This document shows positions 44,092 to 54,200 of a stretch of DNA of 64,000 nt, piece by piece (position 1 is the first letter of the stretch; every line of letters starts with the position of its first letter). Source of the DNA: Opitutaceae bacterium EW11 (lineage in GTDB: Bacteria; Verrucomicrobiota; Verrucomicrobiia; Opitutales; Opitutaceae). The position numbers were made by a program, and so were the translations under genes. The notes under the pieces are model-generated. The model worked only from the letters and a program-made list of their open reading frames with translations, searched no databases and was not told where the DNA came from. The stretch lies in contig QAYY01000015.1 in assembly GCA_003054665.1 (NCBI GenBank), positions 186,001-250,000 on the forward strand, given 5' to 3'.

Positions 44092-45927
44092 ATGGCTTCC
44101 GCACCCAATCGTCTGGTATTCACGTTTTCCGACCTGATCGCCGGTTACGTCGTCACGCCGATCAACGATCAGGAGATGTTCACCCTTCGCACGAGCGACG
44201 GCCGGCTCTTTAACGTCAAGCTCGGCGCCAACCTCTACGCCCAGATGACCCGAAACCTGGGCGAGCCCTGGCAGGACTGCACTGGGCTGATCCGCTCCAT
44301 GGTCGTCGAGGGCCGGTTTCTCTACGTTTACGGCGTCTTCTACCCGGAGGACGACGGCACCAAGTTCGAGGCGAAAGAGCTGAAATTCGTGGGCCGCACT
44401 CCCAACGATTTCGTCTTCGAAAAACCCTCCTGGTGGGTCCATCAGATCAACGAACTGGGCGATTTCTACATTAAGGCGCAGTTCGGCGGGAAGGATACGA
44501 TCGACTACCGGAACTACCGCACCGTATTGACCCTGGGCGGCGCCAAGACGGTCGACCACCGGCAGGAGACGGATACGATTTCGCGTCTCGTCTACGGTTT
44601 CGCCAGCGCGTTCCACCTCACGGGCAAGGAGGAGTTTCTCGAGGGCGCGGAGAAGGGCACCGCCTACCTCCGCGAACACATGCGGTTCTATGACCGGGAC
44701 GAAAACATCGTCTATTGGTATCACGGCATCGACCTGAAGGGAGGGGAGGAACACAAAGTCTTCGCCTCCGAGTTCGGCGACGACTACTACGCCGTACCCG
44801 CCTACGAGCAGATCTACGCCCTGGCGGGTCCGGTGCAGACGTATCGGATGACCGGCGACAAGGCGATTCTCCGGGACGCCGAGATGACGATCGACCTGTT
44901 CAAGCGGTTCTTCCGCGACGACAAGCTCGGCGGCTACTTTTCTCACATCGATCCCGTCACGCTCGACCCGCGAGCCGAGAGCCTTGGCCGCAACCGCGCG
45001 AAAAAGAACTGGAACTCCGTCGGCGACCACGCCCCGGCCTACCTGATCAATCTGGTGCTCGCGACCGGTCGGAAGGATTTCGCCGATTTCCTCGTCGAGA
45101 CCGGAGACACGATCGCAGAGCGCTTCCCCGACTACCAGAACAGCCCGTTCGTGCAGGAGAAATTTTTCGAGGACTGGAGCAAGGACCAGAGCTGGGGGTG
45201 GCAGCAGAACCGCGCCGTGGTCGGCCATAACCTGAAGATCGCCTGGAATCTGATGCGCATCAACGCCCTCCAGCCGAAGGGCCGCTACGTCGAACTCGCC
45301 CGCAAGATCGCCGACATCATGCCGTTCTGCGGCGCGGATCGCCAGCGCGGCGGCTGGTACGACGTGGTGGAGCGCCTCCTCGGCCCAGGAGAGAAGTTCC
45401 ACCGCTTCGCCTGGCATGACCGCAAGGCGTGGTGGCAACAGGAGCAGGCGATCCTCGCCTACCTCATTCTTCACGGCTGCGTGGGCGAGGCTGAGTACCT
45501 CCGTCAGGCCCGTGAAGCCTCGGCCTTCTACAACTCCTACTTCCTCGACCACCAGGACGGCGCGGTGTATTTCAACGTCCTCGCCAACGGCATCCCGTTC
45601 CTCATGGGCACGGAGCGCCTGAAGGGCAGCCACTCCATGAGCGGGTATCACTCCTTCGAGTTGGCCTTCCTCGCCGCCACCTACTCGAACCTCCTCATCC
45701 GGAAGGTGCCGATGGATTTCTACTACATGCCGTATCCCGGCCACCTGCCGGACAACAAACTTCGGGTCGCGCCGGATCTCCTGCCGAAAGGCTCGATTCG
45801 GATCTCCGAAGTAACCGCAAACGGCAAGAATTGGACCGCGTACGATCCCGACGAACTCACGGTGGATGTTCCCGCCGACGGCGAACGGATGAAGTTCAAA
45901 GTCACCATCGAGCCCGTCCGGACCTGA
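44092..45927 (+). CDS. AGE-superfamily protein (N-acylglucosamine 2-epimerase / cellobiose 2-epimerase fold)
   Basis: A 611-residue protein, longer than the usual 400. Residues 1-130 form a beta-rich N-domain. Residues about 140-540 form the (alpha/alpha)6 barrel with AGE landmarks: NAVVGHNLKIAWNLMRI-like VVGHNLKIAW, AWHDRKAWWQQEQAI and GYHSFELAFLA. The His residues match those that carry proton transfer in cellobiose 2-epimerase. Residues 545-611 form another beta segment. No signal peptide is seen. It probably isomerises or epimerises a sugar derivative in the pathway. It is the last gene of the block; the STAS gene follows after 22 bases. Confidence 0.75.
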   Translation: MASAPNRLVFTFSDLIAGYVVTPINDQEMFTLRTSDGRLFNVKLGANLYAQMTRNLGEPWQDCTGLIRSMVVEGRFLYVYGVFYPEDDGTKFEAKELKFVGRTPNDFVFEKPSWWVHQINELGDFYIKAQFGGKDTIDYRNYRTVLTLGGAKTVDHRQETDTISRLVYGFASAFHLTGKEEFLEGAEKGTAYLREHMRFYDRDENIVYWYHGIDLKGGEEHKVFASEFGDDYYAVPAYEQIYALAGPVQTYRMTGDKAILRDAEMTIDLFKRFFRDDKLGGYFSHIDPVTLDPRAESLGRNRAKKNWNSVGDHAPAYLINLVLATGRKDFADFLVETGDTIAERFPDYQNSPFVQEKFFEDWSKDQSWGWQQNRAVVGHNLKIAWNLMRINALQPKGRYVELARKIADIMPFCGADRQRGGWYDVVERLLGPGEKFHRFAWHDRKAWWQQEQAILAYLILHGCVGEAEYLRQAREASAFYNSYFLDHQDGAVYFNVLANGIPFLMGTERLKGSHSMSGYHSFELAFLAATYSNLLIRKVPMDFYYMPYPGHLPDNKLRVAPDLLPKGSIRISEVTANGKNWTAYDPDELTVDVPADGERMKFKVTIEPVRT

Positions 45928-45949
45928 TTCCCGCAGCCAACGGAGCAGC

Positions 45950-46273
45950 ATGAAGACCGAGATCTCACGCCAGCCCACGCACGTGCTCGTCGCGTGCGAG
46001 GGCCACATCGACGGCAAAACCGCGCCTGAACTCCAGGCGACGCTTGCGCCTCTTTTCGGAGAGGCGTCCGCCATCGTGCTCGACCTGTCGAAGGTCGACT
46101 ACATGTCGAGCGCCGGCCTGCGCGTGCTGCTCCTCGTCCACCGCCAGCTGGTCGCGAAAAAAGGCCGCACGGTGCTCGTGGGGCTGAGCGAAAGCCTGAC
46201 CGAGACGATGCGCATCACGGGTTTTCTGCAGTTCTTCGAAACCCAGCCCACGCTCGCCGCGGTGAAATTCTAG
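45950..46273 (+). CDS. STAS-domain anti-sigma factor antagonist (RsbV/SpoIIAA-like)
   Basis: A 107-residue single STAS domain. The phospho-acceptor loop is DYMSSAGLRVLL, with Ser54 as the likely site for an RsbW-type kinase. Unphosphorylated, it would bind the kinase and release its target. This is one of the few genes here with a Shine-Dalgarno-like GGAG (45942-45945), only 4 bases before ATG. It is 22 bases downstream of the AGE gene and 6 bases upstream of glgX. Confidence 0.87.
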   Translation: MKTEISRQPTHVLVACEGHIDGKTAPELQATLAPLFGEASAIVLDLSKVDYMSSAGLRVLLLVHRQLVAKKGRTVLVGLSESLTETMRITGFLQFFETQPTLAAVKF

Positions 46274-46279
46274 CGCGTC

Positions 46280-48400
46280 ATGGATACACGCATCGACGTC
46301 TACCCCACCCACGAGATCGCCGGCTACCCAGTCCGCGCCGGGCGCCCCCTGCCCTTCGGCGCGACGCTGGTGCCGGGCGGCGTGAATTTCTCGATCTTCT
46401 CGCGCCACGCGACGGCGTGTTCGCTCGTGTTGTTCGAGAAGGGCGCGACGGAGCCGCTCGCCGAGCTGCCGTTTCCCGCCGAATTCCGGATCGGCGACGT
46501 CTTCTGCATGATCGTGTTCGGGCTCGACGTGGAGGAGATCGAATACGGTTACCGCATGGACGGTCCGTTCGACCCGGCGCGAGGCCACCGTTTCGACAAG
46601 ACGAAGATCCTCTCCGACCCGCACGCCCGACTCCTCGCCGGGCGCAACGTCTGGGGCGCCGAGCCGGATTGGTCCGCGCCGTATCCGCATCGCGCCCGCA
46701 TCGCGTTCGACGACTTCGACTGGCAGGGCGACCGCTCTCCGGGCATTCCGCTCGAGGATCTCGTCATCTACGAACTGCACGTCCGCAGCTTCACCCAGCA
46801 TCCTTCGTCGGAGGTGAAGAACCGCGGCACCTACGCCGGCCTCGCGGAGAAGATTCCCTACCTGAAGGAACTCGGGGTGAACTGCGTGGAGTTGATGCCC
46901 ATCTTCGAGTTCGACGAGTTCGAGAACAGTCGCGTCAACCAGGAGACCGGCGAACGCCTCCTCAACTACTGGGGCTACAGCACGGTGGGTTTCTTCGCGC
47001 CGAAGGCCGGTTTCGCCGCGACCGGGCGCCTCGGGATGCAAATGGACGAACTCAAGACGCTCGTCCGCCAACTGCACGAGGCGGGCATCGAGGTGATGCT
47101 CGACGTCGTGTTCAACCACACTGCCGAGGGCAACGAAAACGGCCCGTACATCTCTTTCCGCGGCCTGGACAACCAGGCGTACTACATCCTCACGCCCGAG
47201 GGATATTACTACAATTTCAGCGGCTGCGGAAACACCCTCAACTGCAACAACCCGGTCGTCCGCGCCTTCGTCCTCGACTGCCTGCGGTACTGGGCGGCTG
47301 AATACCACATCGACGGCTTCCGCTTCGATCTCGCGTCCATCCTTGGCCGCGATCTTCAGGGCGCGCCGCTCGCCAACCCGCCTCTGCTGGAGAGCCTCGC
47401 CTACGATCCGATCCTTTCGAAGTGCAAGCTCGTCGCCGAGGCGTGGGACGCGGGCGGCCTCTACCAGGTGGGGTCGTTTCCGGCGTACGGGCGTTGGGCC
47501 GAGTGGAACGGACGGTTCCGGGACGACATCCGGAAATTCCTGAAGGGAGACACCGGACTCGCCGGCGCAGTGGCGACGCGCGTGCTCGGTTCGGCCGACC
47601 TCTACGGTTGGAACCAGCGGGGCCCGACCGCCTCGATCAATTTCGTCACCTGCCACGACGGCTTCACGCTTCACGATCTCGTCGCGTACAACGGCAAGCA
47701 CAACGAGGCGAACGGCGAGCAGAACCGCGACGGTTCCAACGACAACGAGAGCTGGAACTGCGGCTGGGAAGGAGAGAGCTCCGACGAGGGCGTGCTGACG
47801 CTGCGCCGCCGCCAGATGAAAAACGCGATCGCCATGCTCCTCGTTTCCAACGGTGTGCCGATGCTGTTGGCCGGCGACGAATTCGCCCGGACTCAGTACG
47901 GCAACAACAACAACTATTGCCACGACACGGAGCTCTCGTGGATCGACTGGAACCGGCAGAAGGCTTTCCCGGACTTGCACCGTTTTGTGCAGAAGATGAT
48001 CGCCTTCCGGCGCGCGCATCCGGTGCTGCGGCCGACCCGGCATCTGACAGGCGAGGTGTCCTCGGCCAGCGGGCTTCCCCAGGTATCGTTCCACGGCACC
48101 CGCGCGTGGCAGGCCGACTTCTCGCCCCAAAGCCGCGTGCTCGCTTACCTGCTTGACGGCGCCCAGGCGAAAGGCGGCACGGTACCGGACGCGACGCTCT
48201 ACATCGCGTTCAACATGTACTGGGAACCGCTCACGTTCGAACTGCCGTTTCCGCCGGCCACGACGCGCTGGCATGTGTTCGCCAACACCGGCTGCCCTTC
48301 GCCGGACGACATCTTCGCTCCCGGCGAAGAGCCGGAGCTTCCGCAGCAGGATGCCATTCTCGTCGGCGGTCGCTCGGTGCTCATCCTCGTGGCCCGCTGA
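46280..48400 (+). CDS. glgX: Glycogen debranching enzyme GlgX (isoamylase type)
   Basis: A 706-residue enzyme hydrolysing alpha-1,6 branches. Residues about 10-130 form the CBM48-like N-domain. The GH13 barrel has region I DVVFNHTAEG, region II GFRFDLASI (nucleophile Asp near 350), region III VAEAWDAGG (Glu near 387) and region IV TCHDGFTLHDL (Asp near 459). The remaining C-domain is intact. It lies between two STAS genes and reads in the same direction, so glycogen breakdown may be co-expressed with the signalling proteins. No other glycogen gene is in the window. Confidence 0.93.
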   Translation: MDTRIDVYPTHEIAGYPVRAGRPLPFGATLVPGGVNFSIFSRHATACSLVLFEKGATEPLAELPFPAEFRIGDVFCMIVFGLDVEEIEYGYRMDGPFDPARGHRFDKTKILSDPHARLLAGRNVWGAEPDWSAPYPHRARIAFDDFDWQGDRSPGIPLEDLVIYELHVRSFTQHPSSEVKNRGTYAGLAEKIPYLKELGVNCVELMPIFEFDEFENSRVNQETGERLLNYWGYSTVGFFAPKAGFAATGRLGMQMDELKTLVRQLHEAGIEVMLDVVFNHTAEGNENGPYISFRGLDNQAYYILTPEGYYYNFSGCGNTLNCNNPVVRAFVLDCLRYWAAEYHIDGFRFDLASILGRDLQGAPLANPPLLESLAYDPILSKCKLVAEAWDAGGLYQVGSFPAYGRWAEWNGRFRDDIRKFLKGDTGLAGAVATRVLGSADLYGWNQRGPTASINFVTCHDGFTLHDLVAYNGKHNEANGEQNRDGSNDNESWNCGWEGESSDEGVLTLRRRQMKNAIAMLLVSNGVPMLLAGDEFARTQYGNNNNYCHDTELSWIDWNRQKAFPDLHRFVQKMIAFRRAHPVLRPTRHLTGEVSSASGLPQVSFHGTRAWQADFSPQSRVLAYLLDGAQAKGGTVPDATLYIAFNMYWEPLTFELPFPPATTRWHVFANTGCPSPDDIFAPGEEPELPQQDAILVGGRSVLILVAR

Positions 48401-48440
48401 ACCTCTCATATCCACCCCTCAACCCTCGAATCCCCGCTCC

Positions 48441-48776
48441 ATGGCTCTCACCAGTTCACTCGAAATCGGCAACAACGTTGCCAAGATCACCCTCGCCGGC
48501 CGGCTCGACGCCTCGACCGCCCAGCAGTTCCGTGACCTCGTCGACCAAGCTGCGGCGAAAAAGGTCAAAGCCGTCGCCCTCCTGCTCACGAACCTCGAAT
48601 ACATGGCCTCCGCAGGACTCCGCGTCATCGTCTTCGCCCGCCAAAAGATGGGCGCAGCGGTAAAGCTCTACGTCGTCGGCTCCCAGCCCGTCGTCCAGGA
48701 GACGATCGAGGTCAGCGGTTTCAGCCAGGCCGTGACGCTGATGCCGGCCTACGACGCGGCCACCATCGAAAAGTAG
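48441..48776 (+). CDS. STAS-domain anti-sigma factor antagonist (second copy)
   Basis: A 111-residue STAS domain with acceptor loop EYMASAGLRVIV and likely phosphosite Ser57. It is distinct from the copy at 45950: its start MALTSSLEIGNNVAKITLAG fits the RsbV family better. It lies 8 bases before the RsbW-type kinase gene, so it is the natural primary partner. Two antagonists and one kinase imply two inputs or branch points. Confidence 0.88.
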   Translation: MALTSSLEIGNNVAKITLAGRLDASTAQQFRDLVDQAAAKKVKAVALLLTNLEYMASAGLRVIVFARQKMGAAVKLYVVGSQPVVQETIEVSGFSQAVTLMPAYDAATIEK

Positions 48777-48784
48777 CCGCTGTC

Positions 48785-49216
48785 ATGGGCCCCGACCCGC
48801 TGGCCTTGCCCGGCACGCTCGACGCGCTCGATCCGCTCGCCGATTTCGTCCATGCCGCCGCCGCTGCCGCCGGCCTCGACAAGAAGGCCGCCGGCCGGCT
48901 CCACCTCGCCGTCGACGAGGTGGCGACCAACACCGTGACCCACGCGTACGGCGAACGCGGTCTCACGGGGCAACTCTACCTCAGCGCGGAAATCGCCCCG
49001 GACGTCCTCCGTATCCATCTGGAGGACACCGGACCGGCCTACGATCCGACCGCGACGCCTCCGCCCGCCGATCTGGACAAGCCCCTCGAGGAGCGGGGCG
49101 TCGGCGGCCTCGGCATCTTCCTCGCGCGGCGCAACGTCGACGCGTTCCTCTATGAACGCCGGGGCGACCGCAATCGCGTCACGTTCGTGGTCCGCCGGCC
49201 GGGCCGCCCGGGTTGA
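48785..49216 (+). CDS. Anti-sigma-factor-type serine kinase (RsbW/SpoIIAB-like HATPase)
   Basis: A 143-residue GHKL kinase. The N box is LHLAVDEVATNTVTHAYGE, the G1 box LEDTGPAYDP and the G2 box RGVGGLGIFLARR. It would phosphorylate the STAS protein(s) and otherwise bind a target. No sigma factor gene adjoins it, so the target may be distant or not a sigma factor. Its stop codon overlaps a possible TTG start of the next gene. Confidence 0.9.
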   Translation: MGPDPLALPGTLDALDPLADFVHAAAAAAGLDKKAAGRLHLAVDEVATNTVTHAYGERGLTGQLYLSAEIAPDVLRIHLEDTGPAYDPTATPPPADLDKPLEERGVGGLGIFLARRNVDAFLYERRGDRNRVTFVVRRPGRPG

Positions 49217-49233
49217 TTCGCGCCCCCGCATCG

Positions 49234-51204
49234 ATGGACAAGTCCGGCTCCCCTTGCCCCGCCCCCGCGCTGCGACGCGCCGAGTGGTGGGAGCGCGCCG
49301 ATCTCGGCTATGATTCCGACGGCCAGCTCAGATTCGCCGGCCGCCGGGTGCTCGACATGGCCGCGCACACCGGCACGCCGGCCTACGTCTACTCCGGCGA
49401 ACGGATCTCGGCCAACGTCGCACGCCTGCGGAGCGCCCTCGCCACGCTGAGCGATCCCGCGCCGCGGCTTCTCTACGCGATGAAGTCCAACCGCTTCGCG
49501 CCGGTGCTCGGCCACCTTCGCGGACTCGGAGTGGGTCTCGACGTCTGCTCCCCCGGAGAAGTGCGGCACGCGCTGGGCTGCGGTTTCCTCGAAACAGAAC
49601 TATCCTTTACCGCCGGCTCGCTCAGCGGGGCCGACTACGCCGCGCTAGCGGGCTGGCCGGGCGTCTGGGTCAACGCCGACTCGCTCTCCGCTCTGCGCCG
49701 CCTGGCGATCGTTTCGCCGGGGCGGCGCATCGGGCTTCGCATCAACCCCGCCGCCGGGCTCGGTTACGCCGCCAATCCGCTGGTCCGCTATTCGGGCGCG
49801 AAACCGACCAAATTCGGAGTTTATCTGGATCGCTTCGCCGAAGCCCTCGAACTCGCCGCCTCCCTCGGACTGAGGATCGAGGCGCTGCACTGCCACACGG
49901 GCTGCGGGTTCCTCACGCCGCAGCTGACCGCGCTCGACGAGGTTTTTTCGCGCGTCGAGGAATTCCTCCGACTCGCGCCTGGCGTCCGCCGACTCAACCT
50001 TGGCGGCGGACTCGGCATCCCGCTCACTTCCGCCGACGCTCCGCTCGATCTCGCCGCCTGGGCCGATCTTGTCCGCCGCCATTTCGCTTCCCGCGGCCTC
50101 TCGCTGGAATTCGAGCCGGGCGACTATCTGGTGAAAGATGCGGGCCTGCTGTTGACCGAAGTCACGCAGGTGGAGACCAAGGGCGGTCGCGTGTTCGTCG
50201 GGTTGAATGCCGGTTTCAACGTGCATCCCGAGCCCGCCTTCTACCGGCTGCCCCTCGCGCCCGCGCCGGCACAACTCCGCGAGGGTCCTGAGACCACGGT
50301 CACGCTGGCAGGCAATATCAACGAGGCGCTGGACCTCTGGGCCGAAGACATCCCGCTTCCGCCCGTGCAGGAAGGAGACGTGCTCTGCCTCCTCAATGCC
50401 GGCGGCTATGGCGCAGCGATGTCCAGCAGCCACTGCCTGCGCTCCGAGTTTTCCGAGCATTTCCTCACCGTGACTCCTCCCTTCGGCTCGATGCCGCCTT
50501 TGCCCGTGCCCAACAGCATCCTGCTCGACCAGGCCAATCAGCGTGCCTGGGACGAGCTCTACCGGTCCACGACCGAATACGTCTGGGGGCTCGCGCCGCT
50601 CCCGTTTGTGGCCGACTTCATGGAGGAGTTTCGCCGCGCCCTGCGTCCGCCCTCGCGGCTGCTCGACGCCGGCGCGGGCGAGGGCCGCAATCTCGGCGTT
50701 CTCCTTTCCTGCGGCGCCAGCGAGGTGCACGCCCTGGATTCGTCGCTGCACGCGCTGAACAAGATCCCGGCGGCCATCCGGGCCCAGGTGCAATGCCGGC
50801 ACGCCGACATGAGCGCGACGGGGTTTCCCGACGCGTTTTTCGACGGCGTCACGGTGCTCGACGCGATCGAGACCCTGCCCAACAGCACCGCCGTCCTCGC
50901 GGAGCTGCTGCGCATCCTCAAGCCGGGCGGCCTGCTGCTCTGCAATATCCCGGGCCCCGACGACGGTATCGCCGGGACGGATATGCAGGCGATCGGACCC
51001 AACGCCTTTCTCTACCGCCAGTCGTACTACTTCCGTTTCGTCGATCAGCACGAAGCCGAAGCCCTGCTCGTCCGCGCCGGATTCGAGGTCGTGCGCTCGT
51101 GCCGCTGCAACTGGCACGAGCAGGCCCACCCGGGCTTTCGCCGCGAACAACACGTCCACGCCAGCCAGATATTCCTCGTCCGGCGCCCCGCCAGCCCCAG
51201 CTGA
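49234..51204 (+). CDS. Fusion: PLP-dependent fold-III decarboxylase + SAM-dependent methyltransferase
   Basis: A 656-residue protein. Residues about 35-430 match the diaminopimelate/carboxynorspermidine decarboxylase family: PLP Lys84 (LLYAMKSNRF), HCHTGCG (219-225), GGGLGIP (257-263), EPGDYLV (294-300) and GGYGAAMSS. Two positions differ from the norm: EPGR has become EPGD, and the catalytic Cys-Glu-Ser motif has become NINEAL (361-366) with no Cys. Residues about 435-656 are a class I methyltransferase (LLDAGAGEGRNLG, then ADMSATGFPDAFFDGVTVLDAIE). I infer an amino-acid-like substrate that may be decarboxylated or racemised, with methyl transfer. ATG 49234 is preferred; TTG 49213 is also possible. 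Confidence 0.82.
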   Translation: MDKSGSPCPAPALRRAEWWERADLGYDSDGQLRFAGRRVLDMAAHTGTPAYVYSGERISANVARLRSALATLSDPAPRLLYAMKSNRFAPVLGHLRGLGVGLDVCSPGEVRHALGCGFLETELSFTAGSLSGADYAALAGWPGVWVNADSLSALRRLAIVSPGRRIGLRINPAAGLGYAANPLVRYSGAKPTKFGVYLDRFAEALELAASLGLRIEALHCHTGCGFLTPQLTALDEVFSRVEEFLRLAPGVRRLNLGGGLGIPLTSADAPLDLAAWADLVRRHFASRGLSLEFEPGDYLVKDAGLLLTEVTQVETKGGRVFVGLNAGFNVHPEPAFYRLPLAPAPAQLREGPETTVTLAGNINEALDLWAEDIPLPPVQEGDVLCLLNAGGYGAAMSSSHCLRSEFSEHFLTVTPPFGSMPPLPVPNSILLDQANQRAWDELYRSTTEYVWGLAPLPFVADFMEEFRRALRPPSRLLDAGAGEGRNLGVLLSCGASEVHALDSSLHALNKIPAAIRAQVQCRHADMSATGFPDAFFDGVTVLDAIETLPNSTAVLAELLRILKPGGLLLCNIPGPDDGIAGTDMQAIGPNAFLYRQSYYFRFVDQHEAEALLVRAGFEVVRSCRCNWHEQAHPGFRREQHVHASQIFLVRRPASPS

Positions 51205-51225
51205 CCCGGGCTTCTCCGCTCCCGA

Positions 51226-54200
51226 ATGACCGCCCGACTCCAGGCCCTCTTCCGCATTCTCCCCGACGAGGGCGGAAAACTCCTGTACCTCTCCGTCTTC
51301 GCCGGCCTGCTGCAGGCGGGAGTCGCGGTGGGCATGACGGCGGCCGACTCGCTTTTCCTGACGCACCTCGGGCCCGGCAAGCTGCCCGTCATCTATCTCT
51401 TCATGCCGGTGGTGACCGTGCTCTACGCCCCGGTCTATTCGTTCCTGCTGGCGCGCTTCGGCATGGATCGCCTCGTCTACCTGACGCTGGCGACCCTCGT
51501 CGCCGGCGGACTGGCTTTCGGAGCGATGGCCGGGCCGACACCGCCGGCCTGGCTGCTGTATTCGATGAAGTTCTACGTCGGGCTCTGGTTCATCGCGCTC
51601 TACACGCTCTTTTGGAACTTCGCCGACGACTACTTCAGCATTCTCGACAGCAAGCGCCTCTACGGGCTCATCGCCGCGGGCAGCGCCGCCGGCGCCTCCG
51701 CGGGCGCGGGCCTCGTCACCGCGATTTCCCACATCGTCGAGCCCGGCAGGTTGTTCCTCGTCTGGGCCGGTCTGGCCCTGGTGGCGGCGCCGGTTTTCGC
51801 CCGGCTGCGTGTCCGCTATCCGCGGGTCGAATCCGACACGCCTTCCGAGAGCGAGCCGCCCGCGCGGCAGCTCGGCTTCGCTCTCCAGACCTTTCGCAGC
51901 TCGCGTTTCGCCCTCGGACTTTCCGCGGCCTGTTTCTGCTCCGTCGCCCTCGCCGCCGGACTCGAGTACCTCTCGATGAGCGTTTTCTCCGAGGGAAAAT
52001 CGCCCGCCGATCTGGCGGCGCTCCTGGGCCGGCTTTTCGCCGCGGCCAACATTCTCACCCTGATCGCAAACCTTTTCGTCTACAACCGGCTCGTCTCGCG
52101 TATCGGTGTCGGCAATACCGCTCTCGTGCTTCCGCTGGCGTTCCTCGCCGCGTTCGCCGCCTTCTATCTCCAGCAGGGGTTCGTCGCCGCGTTCCTGGCC
52201 TTCTACGCGTATCAAAGCCTGCTGGCCTCGATCGAATACAACAACGTCAACGTCCTGTTCAACGCCCTGCCTTCTGCCGCCAAGCGGCCGCTGCGGACTT
52301 TCATCGAGGCGTTGAGCGAACCGCTCGCCACCGCCGCGGCCGGCGGCTTCCTCTTGCTCTGGGCCGGATCGCTCGGCGTGCCGCACCTGGCGCTCGCCGG
52401 CATTCTCTTCGCCACCGGTGCGCTCGCCGTGGCGCTGATCCTGAGGCACGACTACGCGGGAGCGCTGGCCGAAAACCTTCGCCGCGACTGGCTCGATTTC
52501 GCCGCTCCGATCGAGGAATGGCGCAACCAGTTGACGGAGCAGGACCGGGAGCTGCTTCGGGAAAAGGCCGTTCACAGCTCCGACCGCGGCGAGCGGATCG
52601 CCGCCGCCGATCTCCTCGTTTTCTCAGGCGATCCGTCCGCCAGCGACGCCGTGACGCGGCTCCTCGAGACGGCGCGCTCGGTGGAGGCGGAGCGACTCCG
52701 CCCCACGCTCAACCGGATTCTCCGCAGTTCGGATGCCGCGACTGTCGCCGCCCTTCTCCTCTGGCTCGAAAGCGACGCCAGCCCGGAGGATCCCGAGCTG
52801 CTCGACGAGTTTGCCGCCGCCGGCGCTCTGCCCGTGCGCCAGATCCTCGCGTGGTCGCGCTCGCAGCACCCCGCCCGTATCGCCATGTCGGCCACGGCCC
52901 GCTGGCACGGCCCGCGCCTGGACGAGGCCGAAAGCGCGTTGCACGACGTGCGCCTGCTCCTGGCCGGTGACCGGTCTAGCCGGCGCTGGGGCGTGCGCGC
53001 CATCGGCGGCCTCCGCCAGCCGCAGCACGCCCGCGAGCTTCTGCGGTTCCTCGACGAACCCGACGCCGAACTCCGGCTCGAGGCGCTCCGCGCGCTGCAC
53101 AAGCTGGCCAGCCCCGAGATCGAAGCCGTGACCGGACGCATCGTGCCGATGCTGGCGGACGCCAGCCCCGATGAGCGGCAGCTGATCCTGGGCACCCTCG
53201 AGGCGATCGGCGCCGTCGGTGCCGTGCCGGATCTCCTCCGCGCGGCGGGAGGCTTTTCCTCCGCCGAGAATCGGCGGCTGGAAAGCCTGCTCTTCGCCTT
53301 GGGGCCGCGTGCGACGGCCACCATCATCCACGCCCTTCGCGATCCGGGAACGTCCTGCCGGGCCCGCATCGTCGCCGCCCGCGCCCTTCGGCGCATCGCC
53401 CCCGCCCAGCTCGAGCTGATCGCCCAGGATCTCATGACGACGCAGCTCCGCCGGTCGTGGGATGCCGCCGGCGCGGCCCGGGGGCTCGGTGACGGAGCCG
53501 CCGCGGACATGACGGACGGCGTCGCCGTGCTCGTGCGGCTCTATCGCGACACCGCCGCGGAGGGTATCGACTTCGCCGTGCAGCTGCTCGGCCTCACCGG
53601 ACGCCTGCCCGACGTCGACTTGATCCAGGCGTCGCTTGCCTTCGCGCACACCAAAGACCGGGCGAACGCGATCGAAACCGTCGAACAGAGCTGCCCTCAC
53701 GGTCTCTTCGGGCAAATCCAGCCGCTGCTCGAACTCGACGGCGAATCCGGAGCGACCGTCTTTCCCGTCCTTTCGCGCGAAACGATCCTTCGCCGCGCGT
53801 CGAGCAGCGAGGACTCCCTCGAATGCGCGGCGGCGCTGCTCGCTCTCGGCGAACTCAAGGCGCCGCAGGCGCGCGATCTCACGCTGCGTCGGATCGACCG
53901 CACCGAACCCGCGAAGGTGACCGCCTCCCTCGCCGCACTTCTGCCCTATTTCGAACCCAAGCTGGCAAGTGACGAAACGCGCCGGCTCCATCCGGTTCAG
54001 CGCGTGGCCGCGCTCGTCCGCGCCGGATATTTTGCCGACGCCCGCATCACCGCCCTCGAATACCTCGCCACCCGCGGCGAGGAGATCCACGCGCCGCCCG
54101 GCGCGACGCTGTATTCGCCCGACCTTCCAACGGGAAATCTCCTGATCGTGGCCGAGGGCACCGTCGACTTGATTCGCGGCGGCGCAACGCGGACGCTCAC

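Noticed and set aside
45965-48415. 816-codon minus-strand frame opposite the first STAS gene and glgX
   Set aside because: It is a shadow of confidently identified genes, with no recognisable motif.
49645-52575. 976-codon minus-strand frame opposite the fusion enzyme and the Npt-HEAT gene
   Set aside because: It crosses two real genes and is dominated by charged low-complexity sequence; no support.
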